DNA from: Siphonodentalium dalli
Lineage: Eukaryota > Mollusca > Scaphopoda > Gadilida > Siphonodentaliidae
Assembly: GCA_032622095.1 (NCBI GenBank)
Contig: CP136065.1
Location: 114,619,195 to 114,683,194, forward strand
Direction: 5' to 3'
Length of the DNA stretch: 64,000 nt
Under the pieces are notes generated by a model, which was given only the letters and a program-made list of their open reading frames with translations, ran no database searches and was not told the DNA's origin. This document shows, in pieces, positions 12,596-24,335 of the stretch (position 1 is the stretch's first letter; each line of letters starts with the position of its first letter). Made by a program: the position numbers and the translations under genes.

Positions 12596-13215
12596 TCTCA
12601 TATATATTTTGAAGACCTCTGTCTGTTTGTTTGTCTGTCTGTCATTTATACAAATCTACGATTCTCGTCCGATCGGGACGAAACTTGGTACGTGTGTGTA
12701 GTTTGACCAGGCGGTCGTCATTGTCGTATTGGCGAACCCGTGCGACGCCTGTGCAGCGCATGCGCAGACGAGATCTCGGAAACGGGTGGAGCTATCGACT
12801 TGAAATTTGCTATGTGAATGTATCTTGCCCCGGATACAAATTTTATCGGGTGGCCGAGCCCGTGCGACGCCAGCTTCGCGCATGCGCAGATGAGATCTCG
12901 GAAACGGGTGGAGCTATCGACTTGAAATTTGCTATGTGAATGTATCTTGCCCCGGATACAAATTTTATCGGGTCGCCGAGCCCGTGCGACGCCAGCTTCA
13001 CGCATGCGCAGACCAGATCTCGGAAACAGGTGGAGCTATCGACTTGAAATTTGATATGTTAATGTATCTTGCCCCGGATACAAATTTTATCGGGTCGCCG
13101 AGCCCGTGCGACGCCAGCTTCGCGCATGCGCAGACCAGATCTCGAAAACGGGTAGAGCTATCGAGTTGAAATTTGGTTTTTGAATAGCCCGGACAACGTC
13201 GGGCTCATCGGCTAG
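12596..13215 (+). mobile_element. Helitron-like element, head-to-tail copy 1 (four 122-bp monomers)
   Basis: It begins TCTCATATATATTTTGAAGA after an A and ends with a stem-loop AGCCCGGACAACGTCGGGCT, six bases, then CTAG. A TC start, a 3' hairpin and a CTRR end (here CTAG) are hallmarks of Helitrons, which insert between A and T. Between head and tail lie four 122-bp monomers, counted by GCATGCGCAGA. No Rep/helicase gene is present, so it is non-autonomous. The 122-bp period is not a multiple of three, so open frames cycle through all phases and are not genes. Confidence 0.72.
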
Positions 13216-14249
13216 TCTCATACATATTTTGAAGACCTCTGTCTGTTTGTCATTTATACAAATCTACGATTCTCGACCGATCGGGACGAAACTTGGTACG
13301 TGTGTGTAGTTTGACCAGGCGGTCGACGTTGTCGTATTGCCGAGCACGTGCGACGCCAGCTTCGCGCATGCGCAGACGAGATCTCAGAAACGGGTGGAGC
13401 TATCGACTTGAAATTTGCTATGTGAATGTATCTTGCCCCGGATACAAATTTTATCGGGTCGCCGAGCCCGTGCGACGCCAGCTTCGCGCATGCGCAGACG
13501 AGATCTCGGAAACGGGTGGAGCTATCGACTTGAAATTTGGTATGTGAATGTATCTTGACCCGGATACGAATTTTATCGGGTCGCCGAGCCCGTGCGACGC
13601 CAACTTCGCGCATGCGCAGACGAGATCTCGGAAACGGGTGGAGCTATCGACTTGAAATTTGCTATGTGAATGTATCTTGCCCCGGATACAAATTTTATCG
13701 GGTCGCCGAGCCCGTGCGACGCCAGCTTCGCGCATGCGCAGACGAGATCTCGGAAACGGGTGGAGCTATCGACTTGAAATTTGCTATGTGAATGTATCTT
13801 GCCCCGGATACGAATTTTATCGGGTCGCCGAGCCCGTGCGACGCCAGCTTCGCGCATGCGCAGACCAGATCTCGGAAACGGGTGGAGCTATCGACTTGAA
13901 ATTTGGTATGTTAATGAATCTTGACCCGGATACGAATTTTATCGGGTCGCCGAGCCCGTGCGACGCCAACTTCGCGCATGCGCAGATGAGATCTCTGAAA
14001 CGGGTGGAGCTATCGACTTGAAATTTGCTATGTGAATGTATCTTGCACCGGATACGAATTTTATCGGGTCGCCGAGCCAGTGCGACGCCAGCTTCGCGCA
14101 TGCGCAGACCAGATCTCGGAAACGGGTGGAGCTATCGACTTGAAATTTGATATGTTAATGTATAGCCCGGACAACGTCGGGCTGGGTAGAGCTATCGACT
14201 TGAAATTTGGTTTTTGAATAGCCCGGACAACGTCGGGCTCATCGGCTAG
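13216..14249 (+). mobile_element. Helitron-like element, copy 2 (seven 122-bp monomers)
   Basis: It starts TCTCATACATATTTTGAAGA directly after copy 1's CTAG, with no spacer. Seven monomers follow. The terminal hairpin AGCCCGGACAACGTCGGGCT occurs twice, at 14164-14183 and 14220-14239, separated by a shortened monomer tail. Only the second is followed by CATCGG and CTAG. Confidence 0.72.
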
Positions 14250-15345
14250 TCTCATACATATTTTGAAGACCTCTGTCTGTTTGTCATTTATACAAATCTA
14301 CGATTCTCGACCGATCGGGACGAAACTTGGTACGGGTGTGTAGTTTGACCAGGCGGTCGACGTTGTCGTATTGCCGAGCACGTGCGACGCCAGCTTCGCG
14401 CATGCGCAGACGAGATCTCAGAAACGGGTGGAGCTATCGACTTGAAATTTGCTATGTGAATGTATCTTGCCCCGGATACGAATTTTATCGGGTCGCCGAG
14501 CCCGTGCGACGCCAGCTTCGCGCATGCGCAGACCAGATCTCGGAAACGGGTGGAGCTATCGACTTGAAATTTGGTATGTGAATGTATCTTGACCCGGATA
14601 CGAATTTTATCGCGTCGCCGAGCCCGTGCGACGCCAACTTCGCGCATACGCAGACGAGATCTCGGAAACGGGTTGAGCTATCGACTTGAAATTTGCTATG
14701 TGAATGTATCTTGCCCCGGATACGAATTTTATCGGGTCACCGAGCCCGTGCGACGCCAGCTTCGCGCATGCGCAGACGAGATCTCGGAAACGGGTGGAGC
14801 TATCGACTTGAAATTTGCTATGTGAATGTATCTTGCCCCGGATACAAATTTTATCGGGTCGCCGAGCCCGTGCGACGCCAGCTTCGCGCATGCGCAGACC
14901 AGATCTCGGAAACGGGTGGAGCTATCGACTTGAAATTTGGTATGTGAATGTATCTTGACCCGGATACGAATTTTATCGGGTCGCCAAGCCCGTGCGACGC
15001 CAACTTCGTGCATGCGCAGACGAGATCTCGGAAACGGGTGGAGCTATCGACTTGAAATTTGCTGTGTGAATGTATCTTGCCCCGGATACGAATTTTATCG
15101 GGTCGCCAAGCCCGTGCGACGCCAGCTTCGCGCATGCGCAGACCAGATCTCGGAAACGGGTGGAGCTATCGACTTGAAATTTGGTATGTCAATGTATCTT
15201 GACCCGGATACGAATTTTATCGGGTCACCGAGCCCGTGCGACGCCAACTTCGCGCATGCGCAGACGAGATCTCGGAAACGGGTGGAGCTATCGACTTGAA
15301 ATTTTGTTTTTGAATAGCCCGGACAACATCGGGCTCATCGGCTAG
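14250..15345 (+). mobile_element. Helitron-like element, copy 3 (eight 122-bp monomers)
   Basis: It again starts TCTCATACATATTTTGAAGA directly after CTAG. It carries eight monomers and ends with hairpin AGCCCGGACAACATCGGGCT, CATCGG and CTAG, then the flanking T at 15346. Monomers vary between two forms, with GCTATG...GCCCCGG or GGTATG...GACCCGG, suggesting multi-monomer expansion. Confidence 0.72.
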
Positions 15346-15346
15346 T

Positions 15347-16960
15347 AGATATATATTTGGGAAGAAATGAAGCATTGTGTAAAACAAATCTTGTAGCCTC
15401 AAAATAAACCCAATATCAACCAGCTGGTATCGGTCATAATATATAGTCAGCACAGAAGTGATACACAATGGTTAGCTTTCTACCAAAATATTATGGCTAA
15501 CGAGAAACGCTCTTTATGTGTAAGTGTTCTACTGGATCCGTGTTTTTCACATCTCTTGGTTATATAGAATCGGGATGCATACTACATGCATGCAGCCGGC
15601 ATAAGTCTAGTTCGTATATCTGTCAACCTGTTGTCATCGATCATCCCCAAAACTAAAGCCATGCACTTGGTGGTTTGCGCTCCAAAATACACAATAATAA
15701 TATATTCGCTTTTGAAGTTATCCTGGCATCGAAATAAGGTTGATAAATACTTACACGGCACTTTCTATGATCATTATATGTTCCAGAAAGACGCGTTGAC
15801 GTCATAAAATACAACTTTGAACACGATGTTGGTCCACAAACAAAAAACCAGTCATGTGCACGGAATGGAACATAAATTAAAGAGTGTTCCGTTTTAGTCA
15901 ACTTCTGATATGGTAGAATAAAGATAGTTTGTTTCATATATGTGCGAACAATTGAAAACAGCTTGAAAAGGGCTGTGGTCACATGGACAGTATTGTTCAG
16001 AGCATTTATATGGGGTCGGTATTTTAATATTTTGTGCATTTGTCAACTTATTTTATACCTCCTTCCATATTTGTAGACACAATTATGTAGCCCAAATGGG
16101 CCATGTATGTTTAACATATCGTATTAGAAGCAAGTTATTTATCAAATTATGTGTTTAGTAAATATAAAAAGTTTGCGATATTTTTATTCTCACTTAACCA
16201 CATATATATACTGACTTAAGATATTTGACTTCGACAAGGAAATAAAGGCAGATAACGCGATGAAAATGTCAAGAATCTTTGAAGTTGTGGCTCTTTAGAA
16301 GGTTGCGTACTATACACACAAGGTGACGAAGAAGAAGCCGAAAAAGTGTTGTTTTACCAATAACGCTTAACGGGAAAATCCTCCATAATCAAAATCAGTT
16401 GGATTTTAATCACGACAATAGACAATTATGCATGGTTACTCACGGGTGTCAACCCAGTGTTGTTTCAACAAACATAATTCAGGTATAAGTATCCAAAAAA
16501 TGGTTCCAATTCATTATACAACGAGACAATGTCTCAGGCCGAAATTCCGTGCGTATAATTGGTATATCCTCATGATAATGCACGATGGCCTTCTATTTAA
16601 TGAGATTATCACTGCAAATGAAACAAGCCTCTAACGCTCCCCACACTTCCCTTACATGTGTGCCATGTGCATACTTCATGCCATGGTAGCACAAACGTAA
16701 CAAAAATGAGTGTCAAAAAGTTATTCCGCAGCACAAACATGAATGACATCAGAATTCGCAGCCATGTTGTATAAGGAATCAAGGAGCGCTCTTTAATGTT
16801 CAGTTCTATATAACCTGTACCCTAATTAAATTAGTTAGGGAGATTTTTTTACCTCGAAATATAAACTGATCACATTAAAGAGTGCCCCATATGAATGGGT
16901 GGATAGGAAGACAGCCTATCCATTCTATTTCACCCAGTTGGGAGTAATTATTGTGATGTA
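15347..16960. other. Unique-looking AT-rich DNA, no gene seen
   Basis: Opposed open frames at 15586-15807 and 15653-16039 overlap on both strands and show no family pattern, splice context or codon structure I can support. No ordered repeats were recognised. Confidence 0.4.
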
Positions 16961-16969
16961 GTTATTCCA

Positions 16970-17575
16970 ACAAATGATACCCGAGTCAAATATTACCCGG
17001 GACAAGTGATACCTAATACCGAGTTCAGTGATTCCCGAGACAAGTGATATCTAATTCCGAGTTCAGTGTTACCCGATACAAGTGATACCTAATTCCGAGT
17101 TCAGTGATACCCGAGACAAGTGATACCTATCCAAGTTCAGTCATACCCGAGACAAGTGATACCCAATTCTGAGTCAGGTGATACCCGAGACAAGTGATAC
17201 CTAATTCCGAGTTCAGTGATACCTGAGACAAGTGATACCTATATATCCAAGTTCAGTGATACCCGAGACAAGTGATACCTAATTCCGAGTCCAGTACGTG
17301 ATACCCGAGACAAGTGATATCTAATTCTGAGTCCAGTGATAACCGAGACAAGTGATACCCAATTCTGAGTAAAATGTTCTAACTAGGTCAATATGACACT
17401 CAATACATAAACATTTGACAAGAGAAATTATTACTGCACTTAAAAATTAAAAGGTATCATTTGTCTCAGGAAGGTATCAGTTGACTCGAAAAGAAGGTAT
17501 CACTTCACTCGAGATTAGGTATCACTTGACTTTTTTCCTTGAGTATCAGTTGGTTTGGGTATCACTTCTCCTGCA
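16970..17575. repeat. GATACC word array with inverted right end
   Basis: From ~16977 to ~17370 the words GTGATACCCGAGACAAGT and GATACCTAATTCCGAGTTC alternate about ten times, giving a mean GATACC spacing of ~19 bp. From 17452 to 17563 the reverse-complement word GGTATCA(C/G)TT recurs about six times. The opposite polarity of the two sides, with AACAAATGATACCC on the left and GGGTATCACTTCTCC on the right, suggests a MITE-like unit. No target duplication was resolved. Confidence 0.6.
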
Positions 17576-18240
17576 CCTGTTTAGTTCTTTGCGATTCAAA
17601 GTACAGTTGTGCTTGACATATAAGCCCATGCACACGGCTCAGCCATTTCGCAATTTTGATGGCGAAGTTTTTTTCATGTGGCTGACGTCAGGATAATATG
17701 GCTGGCGGTGACTTGTGGCCAATATGGCTGGCAGCGGCAGAGTGCGATGGCAGCTTCGGACTCTACATTGGCCCAAACTGTAGGGGACACGGTGATTCCG
17801 GTGCTCATTGTATAGGCATATCCGGCATGCCAAGATAATGTCGCCCAGATAATTCACTATAATTTTCAGACTTTCACTAAGTTTCAGAAAATAAGTTTAT
17901 TGCTCAAAGGAGCTTTGATCTTGTGATTACCTGTGATTATACCTGTGATCTTCGGTCTTCTTATAAGCCTATCTTCCATCACTAACCCTCCATAGACTGG
18001 CATAGTATACATGTATACCGTAATTATACCGTACTGAATGTTATTGTCACTCGCTCCATGTTGGCCTGATATATAAAGCTACATAAACTGGCCCCAGAAC
18101 ACAGAAAAACCGCGACGTTTTGAATGTAGTATACACAAAATTTCCCCGGGGGAGGACCCCCACCTATATACGCATCATATATACAGCAATACATATAGCG
18201 CCCCCCCCCCCCCCCTTTCAAATTTCTAGATCCCCCGCTG
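17576..18240. other. No gene seen; C15 tract
   Basis: No supported coding frame. A C15 run lies at 18201-18215 beside GATCCCCCGCTG. Confidence 0.4.
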
Positions 18241-18244
18241 CGTA

Positions 18245-18370
18245 CTATGCCAATTATGGTCAGCGTATATCAGAGTAATGGTCGGTATAAGTAAGCCGAT
18301 GGTCAGCATATATGACGATGGTCCGAGTAACTACGCCGATGGTCAGCGTATTTAGGCCGATGACTGCATA
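18245..18370. repeat. GCCGATGGTCAGCGTAT word cluster, copy 2 (left of a TIR element)
   Basis: Words GGTCAGCGTATAT, GCCGATGGTCAGC and GACGATGGTC repeat every ~20 bp. The reverse-complement set continues at 19590-19690, so the 18373-19572 element appears to sit inside an older element of this word type. Confidence 0.55.
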
Positions 18371-18372
18371 AT

Positions 18373-19572
18373 CAGGTCTGGCAAATGTGAGAATACAGCT
18401 ACAATAGCTGTATTCAGCTAACCTAGCTGTATTCAGCTATATATTATACTCTCAAACCGGCTGTTTTTCGATAATAAACTAGAAGCGCTAATTTGCGCAT
18501 CAAAATTAGGCTACCATATTCTCCGGTCACCCTCAACCAAATCAAAATCGTCGCTTGTGTTCTGACAAAGTGTTGCCTTTTGTCGACACGGCAATTCTGA
18601 TTTTGTGTGAAAAGTTACTACGGTGGTCGATGTCAGTAAATATTCTGGGGACTATTTTCTGCAAATGCATTCATTAACTAACTTATAAAATAAAGATCAA
18701 ATTCATCCCAAACACTCGTTTACTTCTTCCCGATGCTAAACCGGTAGGGGGCGTTAGAATGGTGTACCTATATCAAGCATTTAGAATTACATACCACTAG
18801 CGGTTTGTGAGCGATACTGGTAACTATTCATAACTGTATATACAGATATTGTGCGGCATATTGCAAATGTATGGCACAACATAGGGACAACTCAAATGAA
18901 AATGCGACTTATATAATTTCTGAAGTATTTCAAACATGAAGTCCTGGTCGTTAGCGAGTCAGAACTATTCAATCTGTTTTGGCAGGAAAATATATAATGT
19001 GTGAAAACTTACTAAACATAACATTGGTATTTGTATTTTCGCGATTCGACATACAAGTATGCGTTTCCGTATTTTTGGAGAGAATCAGCTCAAGCAGTGA
19101 GTGGAACTCGCTCGGTTAAACTCTGGCTAGAGATGTTCCCCTTTTTACCTGTTTTAACACACCAACCAAACTGCGTTTTAGCAGCATCATATTGATACTT
19201 CCGGGAATGATTAAGATGTTCCATCTTCGGTGATAAATATTGTATTTAATGTATTTTTCAAGGTATTCCGCATTGCATAAGAGAGTTATTAACCGTTATG
19301 ACCGACATCGACCGCCGTAGTAAGTTTTCACACATAATCACCATCGCCGTGCCGACAAAAGGCAACACTTTGTCAGAACACAAGCGACGATTTTGAATTG
19401 GTTGAGGGTGGCCGGAGAATAGGGTAGCCTAATTTTGATGCGCAAATTAGCGCTTCTAGTTTATTATCGAAAAACAGCCAGTTTGACAGTATAATATATA
19501 GCTGAATACAGCTAGGTTAGCTGAATACAGCCATTGTACTTGTAGCATGAATTCTCACATTTGCCAGACCTG
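18373..19572. mobile_element. 1.2-kb TIR element with ~270-bp arms and ATAAT target duplication
   Basis: The ends read CAGGTCTGGCAAATGTGAGA and, inverted, CTCACATTTGCCAGACCTG. Inverted homology continues inward for ~270 bp on each side, for example AGCGCTAATTTGCGCATCAA and GTTCTGACAAAGTGTTGCC. ATAAT flanks both sides (18368-18372 and 19573-19577). If the end is taken one base further out, the duplication reads TAA. The ~650-bp middle shows no transposase. It is non-autonomous and its superfamily is unassigned. Confidence 0.75.
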
Positions 19573-19589
19573 ATAATTACACTGATTGT

Positions 19590-19690
19590 CGCCATAACTA
19601 TGGTATATACGCTGACCATCGGCATAACTACGCCGATGGTCGGCATATATACGACGATGTTCGGCGTATATACCACCGTGACGATCTGGC
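19590..19690. repeat. GCCGATGGTC word cluster, copy 3 (right of the TIR element)
   Basis: Words ACGCTGACCATCGGCATA, ACGCCGATGGTCGGCATATA and GACGATGTTCGGCG lie in sequence. It ends with CAGTGGAATTTATTTTG, the inverse of CAAAAATAAATTCCAC at ~7662, which may mark the element end. Confidence 0.55.
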
Positions 19691-19994
19691 AGTGGAATTT
19701 ATTTTGAATGTTTATTGTTTAATAGCTTCAAATTCAATTTTTTTAAACTATATTTATTCGGGTAAATATTGGTACCGGTACATTTAGACAGCTCCATGGA
19801 TCACGTTCGGGCACTGTGTAATCAGTATAATTGTTCAAATCATTCGGCATATTTTATATACATACTTTTTTTTATGTATCAAAATCTCTAGTCTCCAAAA
19901 TCTTGTTCACTAAAAAACCAAACTTCATCAAGCGTGGTTGTCTATCGGAAATAGAAGTAATTTCCTGTTTCGATTTCACATCTCACCGGTGTTC

Positions 19995-20190
19995 TGACGA
20001 ATACTAGACTGCTCGCCGGAAGTATATTTCGCCGGAACAATTTTCCGGACACTTCGCCGAGATTTGGGACAGTTCGCCGGAAACTGACGACAACTTCGCC
20101 GAAGGTCGGGACTATTCGCCGTAATTTAAGACATGTCGCCGAGATATACGACTTTTCGCCGGAATAGACGACTGTTCGCCGAAATAAATT
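19995..20190. repeat. TTCGCCGGAA word array, ~21-bp spacing
   Basis: About ten degenerate TTCGCCG(G/A)(A/G)A words occur in ~190 bp with 20-22-bp spacing, linked by variable (A/G)GAC words. Confidence 0.7.
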
Positions 20191-20568
20191 TACTTATATG
20201 TAGGTGTATTGTGGGACAATTTGGACAAATATAACAAAATATAACAAAATATAATTAAACTATATACTTATTTATTTTATTAGTCATATAATATGGAAAT
20301 AAAAACACAGTGAACTAAAACATATAAATAATCATAATAACAGTGAAGTGAACCAAATATGTGTAGCAAGAAAGATGCATAGCAAAGAAAGAATGAGCAA
20401 TTCTAGCTGATAGACAATGAAGCAAAATAATCACACGTGCGAGGAAGGAAGCCCGAAGTTTGTTTTCATAGGATTACTGTTATCGCAGGACATATAAATA
20501 AGGGGCCGCAAATTCAAATTCAAATAACTGTATTTGAATGAACGCGATATCGGGATTGGGTCCTCTTA

Positions 20569-21327
20569 AGCCCCGGTTCCATATCCCCGATTTCCCACCC
20601 CGAATGTTCCCGAATGACTCCCGAATCATAATTTTGCAAAAATCGTGGAGTAAGTTCGGGACGAGTCGGGACAGTGATTTTTTACCCACGAACATGATCG
20701 GGGATATCGGTGCTATCGGGGTCGATTCGGGACAATTCTGGACTCGCTCCCGACAGTTTTGAAATGTTCAAAACTATCGGGAACCAAGCCGAATCGCTCC
20801 CGATTTGTAAATCATCGGGAGAAATTCGGCACCTACTCGGGAGTAGTCGGCAATATTCGGGTGGATATTCTGGAGAAGTCGGCAATATTCGGTAGGTTAT
20901 TCCCGAATTCGCCATGTATGGCTGCTTTTATACTGAGAGTCGGTGTATCTGCAAAATTCGGCATCGATTCGGGACGTTCGGCAGCAATTGAATACCAATT
21001 CGGTATCTATTCGGTACCAGTTCGGCATTGATTCGAGGTATTCGGCAACAATCCGGTGTAAGTCGGTAGTAATCTGGGCAATTTGGCAGCCACTCGCACG
21101 AAAGTTCGGGATAATTCTTGATCATTCGGGAAGATATTCGAAGCATTCTGGAATACTCGGCAATGTTCGGGACGATTAAATTTTGTCATAATTCGGCATC
21201 AGTTCGGCGGCTTTTTGGAATACAACTCGTCCAGAATTCTCTCGAATGCTGCCGATTTGGTCTGGTCCCGAATTTGTGCCGAATATACTAGTTCGGGACA
21301 GAAAATCGGGAATATGGAACCGGGGCT
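20569..21327. mobile_element. 759-bp MITE with TTA target duplication, filled with ATTCGG words
   Basis: The ends AGCCCCGGTTCCATATCCCC and inverted GGGAATATGGAACCGGGGCT are flanked by TTA on both sides (20566-20568 and 21328-21330). A 3-bp TTA/TWA duplication fits PIF/Harbinger-type MITEs. The interior consists of degenerate ATTCGG(G/C)A or CCGAAT words, often 10-11 bp apart. Several overlapping open frames exist on both strands but are repeat artefacts. Confidence 0.75.
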
Positions 21328-21800
21328 TTAAAGGGGTTTTCCGAATTTAAAGAGCGTTTCGTGATTACATAATTTATTAAATGTCACAATTAATTTTACC
21401 ATGGAATCTGCGATTTAAAATTCGGCATATACACAGTGATACAGTAAGTGAGATATAGTGGCACATTTTAGGGCGAAATTGGAACTCCCCGTTCAAGATG
21501 ACAGTCAAAATGGCAACCGTAAGTGGAAATTTTGACGTTTTTTCACTAATATCTTCTAGACCAGTTTCTTATTTCTGTATGGAACTGGTTCGGAAATGTT
21601 ACTTTATTTTGTATTGTTCATGTTAACTGATTACTGGAGCAATGAAATATGCGATTATTGTGATCCCAGCCCCTTCCGATCCCTCAATAATTCGATTTTA
21701 CAGAACGCGTTATGAAATTTCACAAAAAAACATGATTGGGATTCTAGTCATATTTCAAGTAAGTGAGGCATACCATTACTCATGAATATTTCAACTTAAT

Positions 21801-21997
21801 GAAACCAAAATTGTCACTTTGGCTAAATATGGCTGTCAAAATGTCGGCCAAAATATGGAAAATGGTAAATATTGTCACAGCGTGCCATGCAATCGCTTAA
21901 AACCAAAATTGTCACTTTGGCTAAATATGGCTGTCAAAATGGCGGCCAAAATATGGAAAATGGTAAATATTGTCACAGCGTGCCATGCAATCGCTTA
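21801..21997 (+). repeat. 98-bp direct tandem duplication
   Basis: The segment from AACCAAAATTGTCACTTTGG to GCCATGCAATCGCTTAAAA occurs twice back to back and differs at only about one position (AATGTCGGCC versus AATGGCGGCC). Confidence 0.85.
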
Positions 21998-22041
21998 AAA
22001 GTTGTGGATGGTGAATAAAATTGGCTGTTCTGTCATATATA

Positions 22042-22246
22042 AAAGGTATCCGTTCATTGTTGAATATTTATTACATGTATGTACAAACAGCTATACCGGT
22101 TTCGGCACATCTTGCCTTTTCAATAGCTTGGAGTCACTGATTTTTCATCAGTGACTCCAAGCTATTGAAAAGGCAAGATGTGCCGAAACCGGTATAGCTG
22201 TTTGTACATACATGTAATAAATATTCAACAATGAACGGATACCTTT
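22042..22246. repeat. Perfect palindrome: 100-bp arms, 5-base loop
   Basis: Bases 22042-22141 are the exact reverse complement of 22147-22246, with TTTTC between. Arm landmarks are AAAGGTATCCGTTCATTG outside and GCTTGGAGTCACTGAT beside the loop. The match stops abruptly at both outer edges. The right arm contains AATAAA. A transcript would fold into a 100-bp perfect hairpin. Confidence 0.95.
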
Positions 22247-22559
22247 CTTAATTTTCAAACTATTCCATTCTTCACGTCAGCAGTCACCTACCTCAGAGGA
22301 GAGTTTCTTCATTATTTTATAAATATATATATTACGAATATGTATAAAGTCATGATACTTTATCACTTATTTAATTGCTCTATGCTTTATTTAGTCATGA
22401 AATGGCGAAAACTTCACTTTATACCAGAACAAGTTGATTGAGGCGTGGCTTTCGTGTGGGGTATGCTTATGATTGCGCTTATTGTGCTTAAGCGCAATTA
22501 ATATCTCCCTCATGAGATCACCCTTCTGCAAATAGTAGAATTATCCTATATTTGCTCCA

Positions 22560-22579
22560 CCCCCCCCCCCCCCCCCCCC
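22560..22579. repeat. C20 homopolymer
   Basis: Twenty consecutive C lie between TTTGCTCCA and ACATCCG. Confidence 0.9.
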
Positions 22580-22797
22580 ACATCCGTGATATTTTTTTAA
22601 AACTTATTTGATATTATTATGGTATGAAATGACGAGAAAACATATTTGTACTTTATTTTTTTAGTCTGACTTGTCAATCCCTAACAGTTTCTTTGAAATA
22701 ACTCAAAATGCTCACCTGTCATGTTCTGGGACGCTTACATGAATTCCACGAAAAAGCGGCCATGGATACCGATAATGGGTATTTGCATCATAAGCAT

Positions 22798-23779
22798 GTC
22801 ATCGGGGAATGTTGTTGCTTCTTCTGTATTTCATTATTACTATCCAATGAATATATTTTGGAATGGTCATTGCCCTCACTATACAATCTCTTAAACACAT
22901 ATATTGTGTGACTGTGGATCAATGATGCGCGCATGCGCAGTCAACGCATATTTTCATATTTTGCCAAATAAGGTCAAATGAACCAAAATACCATTTTCAA
23001 GCAGCTCAAGGGTCATTCTAGGTTAATAGTGAGGCATGTGTGGAAATGTTATTTTTGTCACATTTCCCATATCACAATCTGCCTCAATTACCATAGTATC
23101 CCCTTTTTGCACATATATTTTAGTAAAATGACGGTTTAACCCCTACCTAAGGTAAAAACAGTCGCATAGCAACCGTTGCCATGGAAAGTATTTTCGTGAT
23201 TGCCCCCATATCTGAAAATAATACGTGGGACCTTTACGCCCGCTTTTAAACGGAACAAAAGAGTTCGCGATCTTTCGCGAGATCTCGCGCCAGTTGCGCA
23301 TACTCTGGATTAACGTACTTGATTGTCATGTCATCGGGGAATGTTGTTGCTTCTTCTGTATTTCATTATTACTATCCAATGAATATATTTTGGAATGGTC
23401 ATTGCCCTCACTACACAATCTCTTAAACACCAGATATTGTGTGACTGGGGATCAATGATGCGCGCATGCGCAGTCAACGCATATTTTCATGTTTTGCCAA
23501 ATAAGGTCAAATGAACCAAAATATCATTTTCAAGCAGCTCAATGGTCATTCTAGGTTAATAGTGGGGCATGTGTGGAAATGTTATTTTTGTCACATTTCC
23601 CATATCACAATCTGCCTCAATTACCATAGTATCCCCTTTTTGCACATATATTTTAGTAAAATGACGGTTTAACCCCTACCAACAACCCGTTTCTAAGGTA
23701 AAAACAGTCGCATAGCAACCGTTGCCATGGAAAGAATTTTCGTGATTGCCCCCATATCTGAAAATAATACGTGGGACCT
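22798..23779 (+). repeat. Tandem segmental duplication, ~533-bp period
   Basis: GTCATCGGGGAATGTTGTTG begins near 22798 and again near 23331, followed by ~440 bp of almost identical sequence ending ATAATACGTGGGACC. Differences include a 12-base insertion (CAACAACCCGTT-like) in copy 2. Copy 1 is followed by ~100 bp of non-shared sequence. Short open frames inside both copies are not supported as genes. Confidence 0.85.
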
Positions 23780-23854
23780 AATATACAAATGTGCCAAGTT
23801 TTATGCCTTTATGACAATGTCCGCATTTGTTACACAAAAAACTATACCTAAAAA

Positions 23855-24335
23855 AATCGCACGGTGATTCCGTCACGCCCGCAGTGTGATTCCGTCACGG
23901 CGAACAAACCGAGTTAACTAGTAATATACACATAAGTGTGTGACAATGCGGCTTTTTTCTGCAAGTATAATGTATCTACTTTACTAATTGGGAACTTTTT
24001 CCAGGTCAGCTTGGCTGAATGAGCAGGGTTCTTCAATAGTACGGACCTACCCTCATATTGATGGCACTTTTTTGGTGATTCCGTCACGGACACAATTTGA
24101 CCCAGAGTGAGATGATACTTAAATACACATATAGTTGTATATAACTAAACAACTTTGTATAGTATGTACAATGTTTTTTTTTATTTTAAGCGGTACCCTA
24201 CTGATCATAATTTTAGATTTTATAGGCCACAGAAAAGTGAAATTCCGTAAAATTTGGTGATTCCGTCACGCTGGAATTCATGAAAAGTGAAATTCCGTAA
24301 AATTTGGTGATTCCGTCACGCTGGAATTCATGTTA
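23855..24335. repeat. GGTGATTCCGTCACG repeats with a 50-bp tandem pair
   Basis: The near-palindrome GTGATTCCGTCAC occurs at least five times at irregular spacing. At ~24233-24332 a ~50-bp unit (AAAAGTGAAATTCCGTAAAA to CTGGAATTCATG) is duplicated exactly. Confidence 0.7.

Noticed and set aside
12631-15299. Many overlapping open frames of 60-120 codons on both strands.
   Set aside because: All are translations of the 122-bp monomer. The period is not a multiple of three, so the same peptides reappear across phases; this is repeat composition, not coding.
20480-21189. Overlapping frames on both strands within the TTA MITE.
   Set aside because: CGG/CCG word composition removes stops in several frames at once; the element has TIRs and a target duplication and no transposase motifs.
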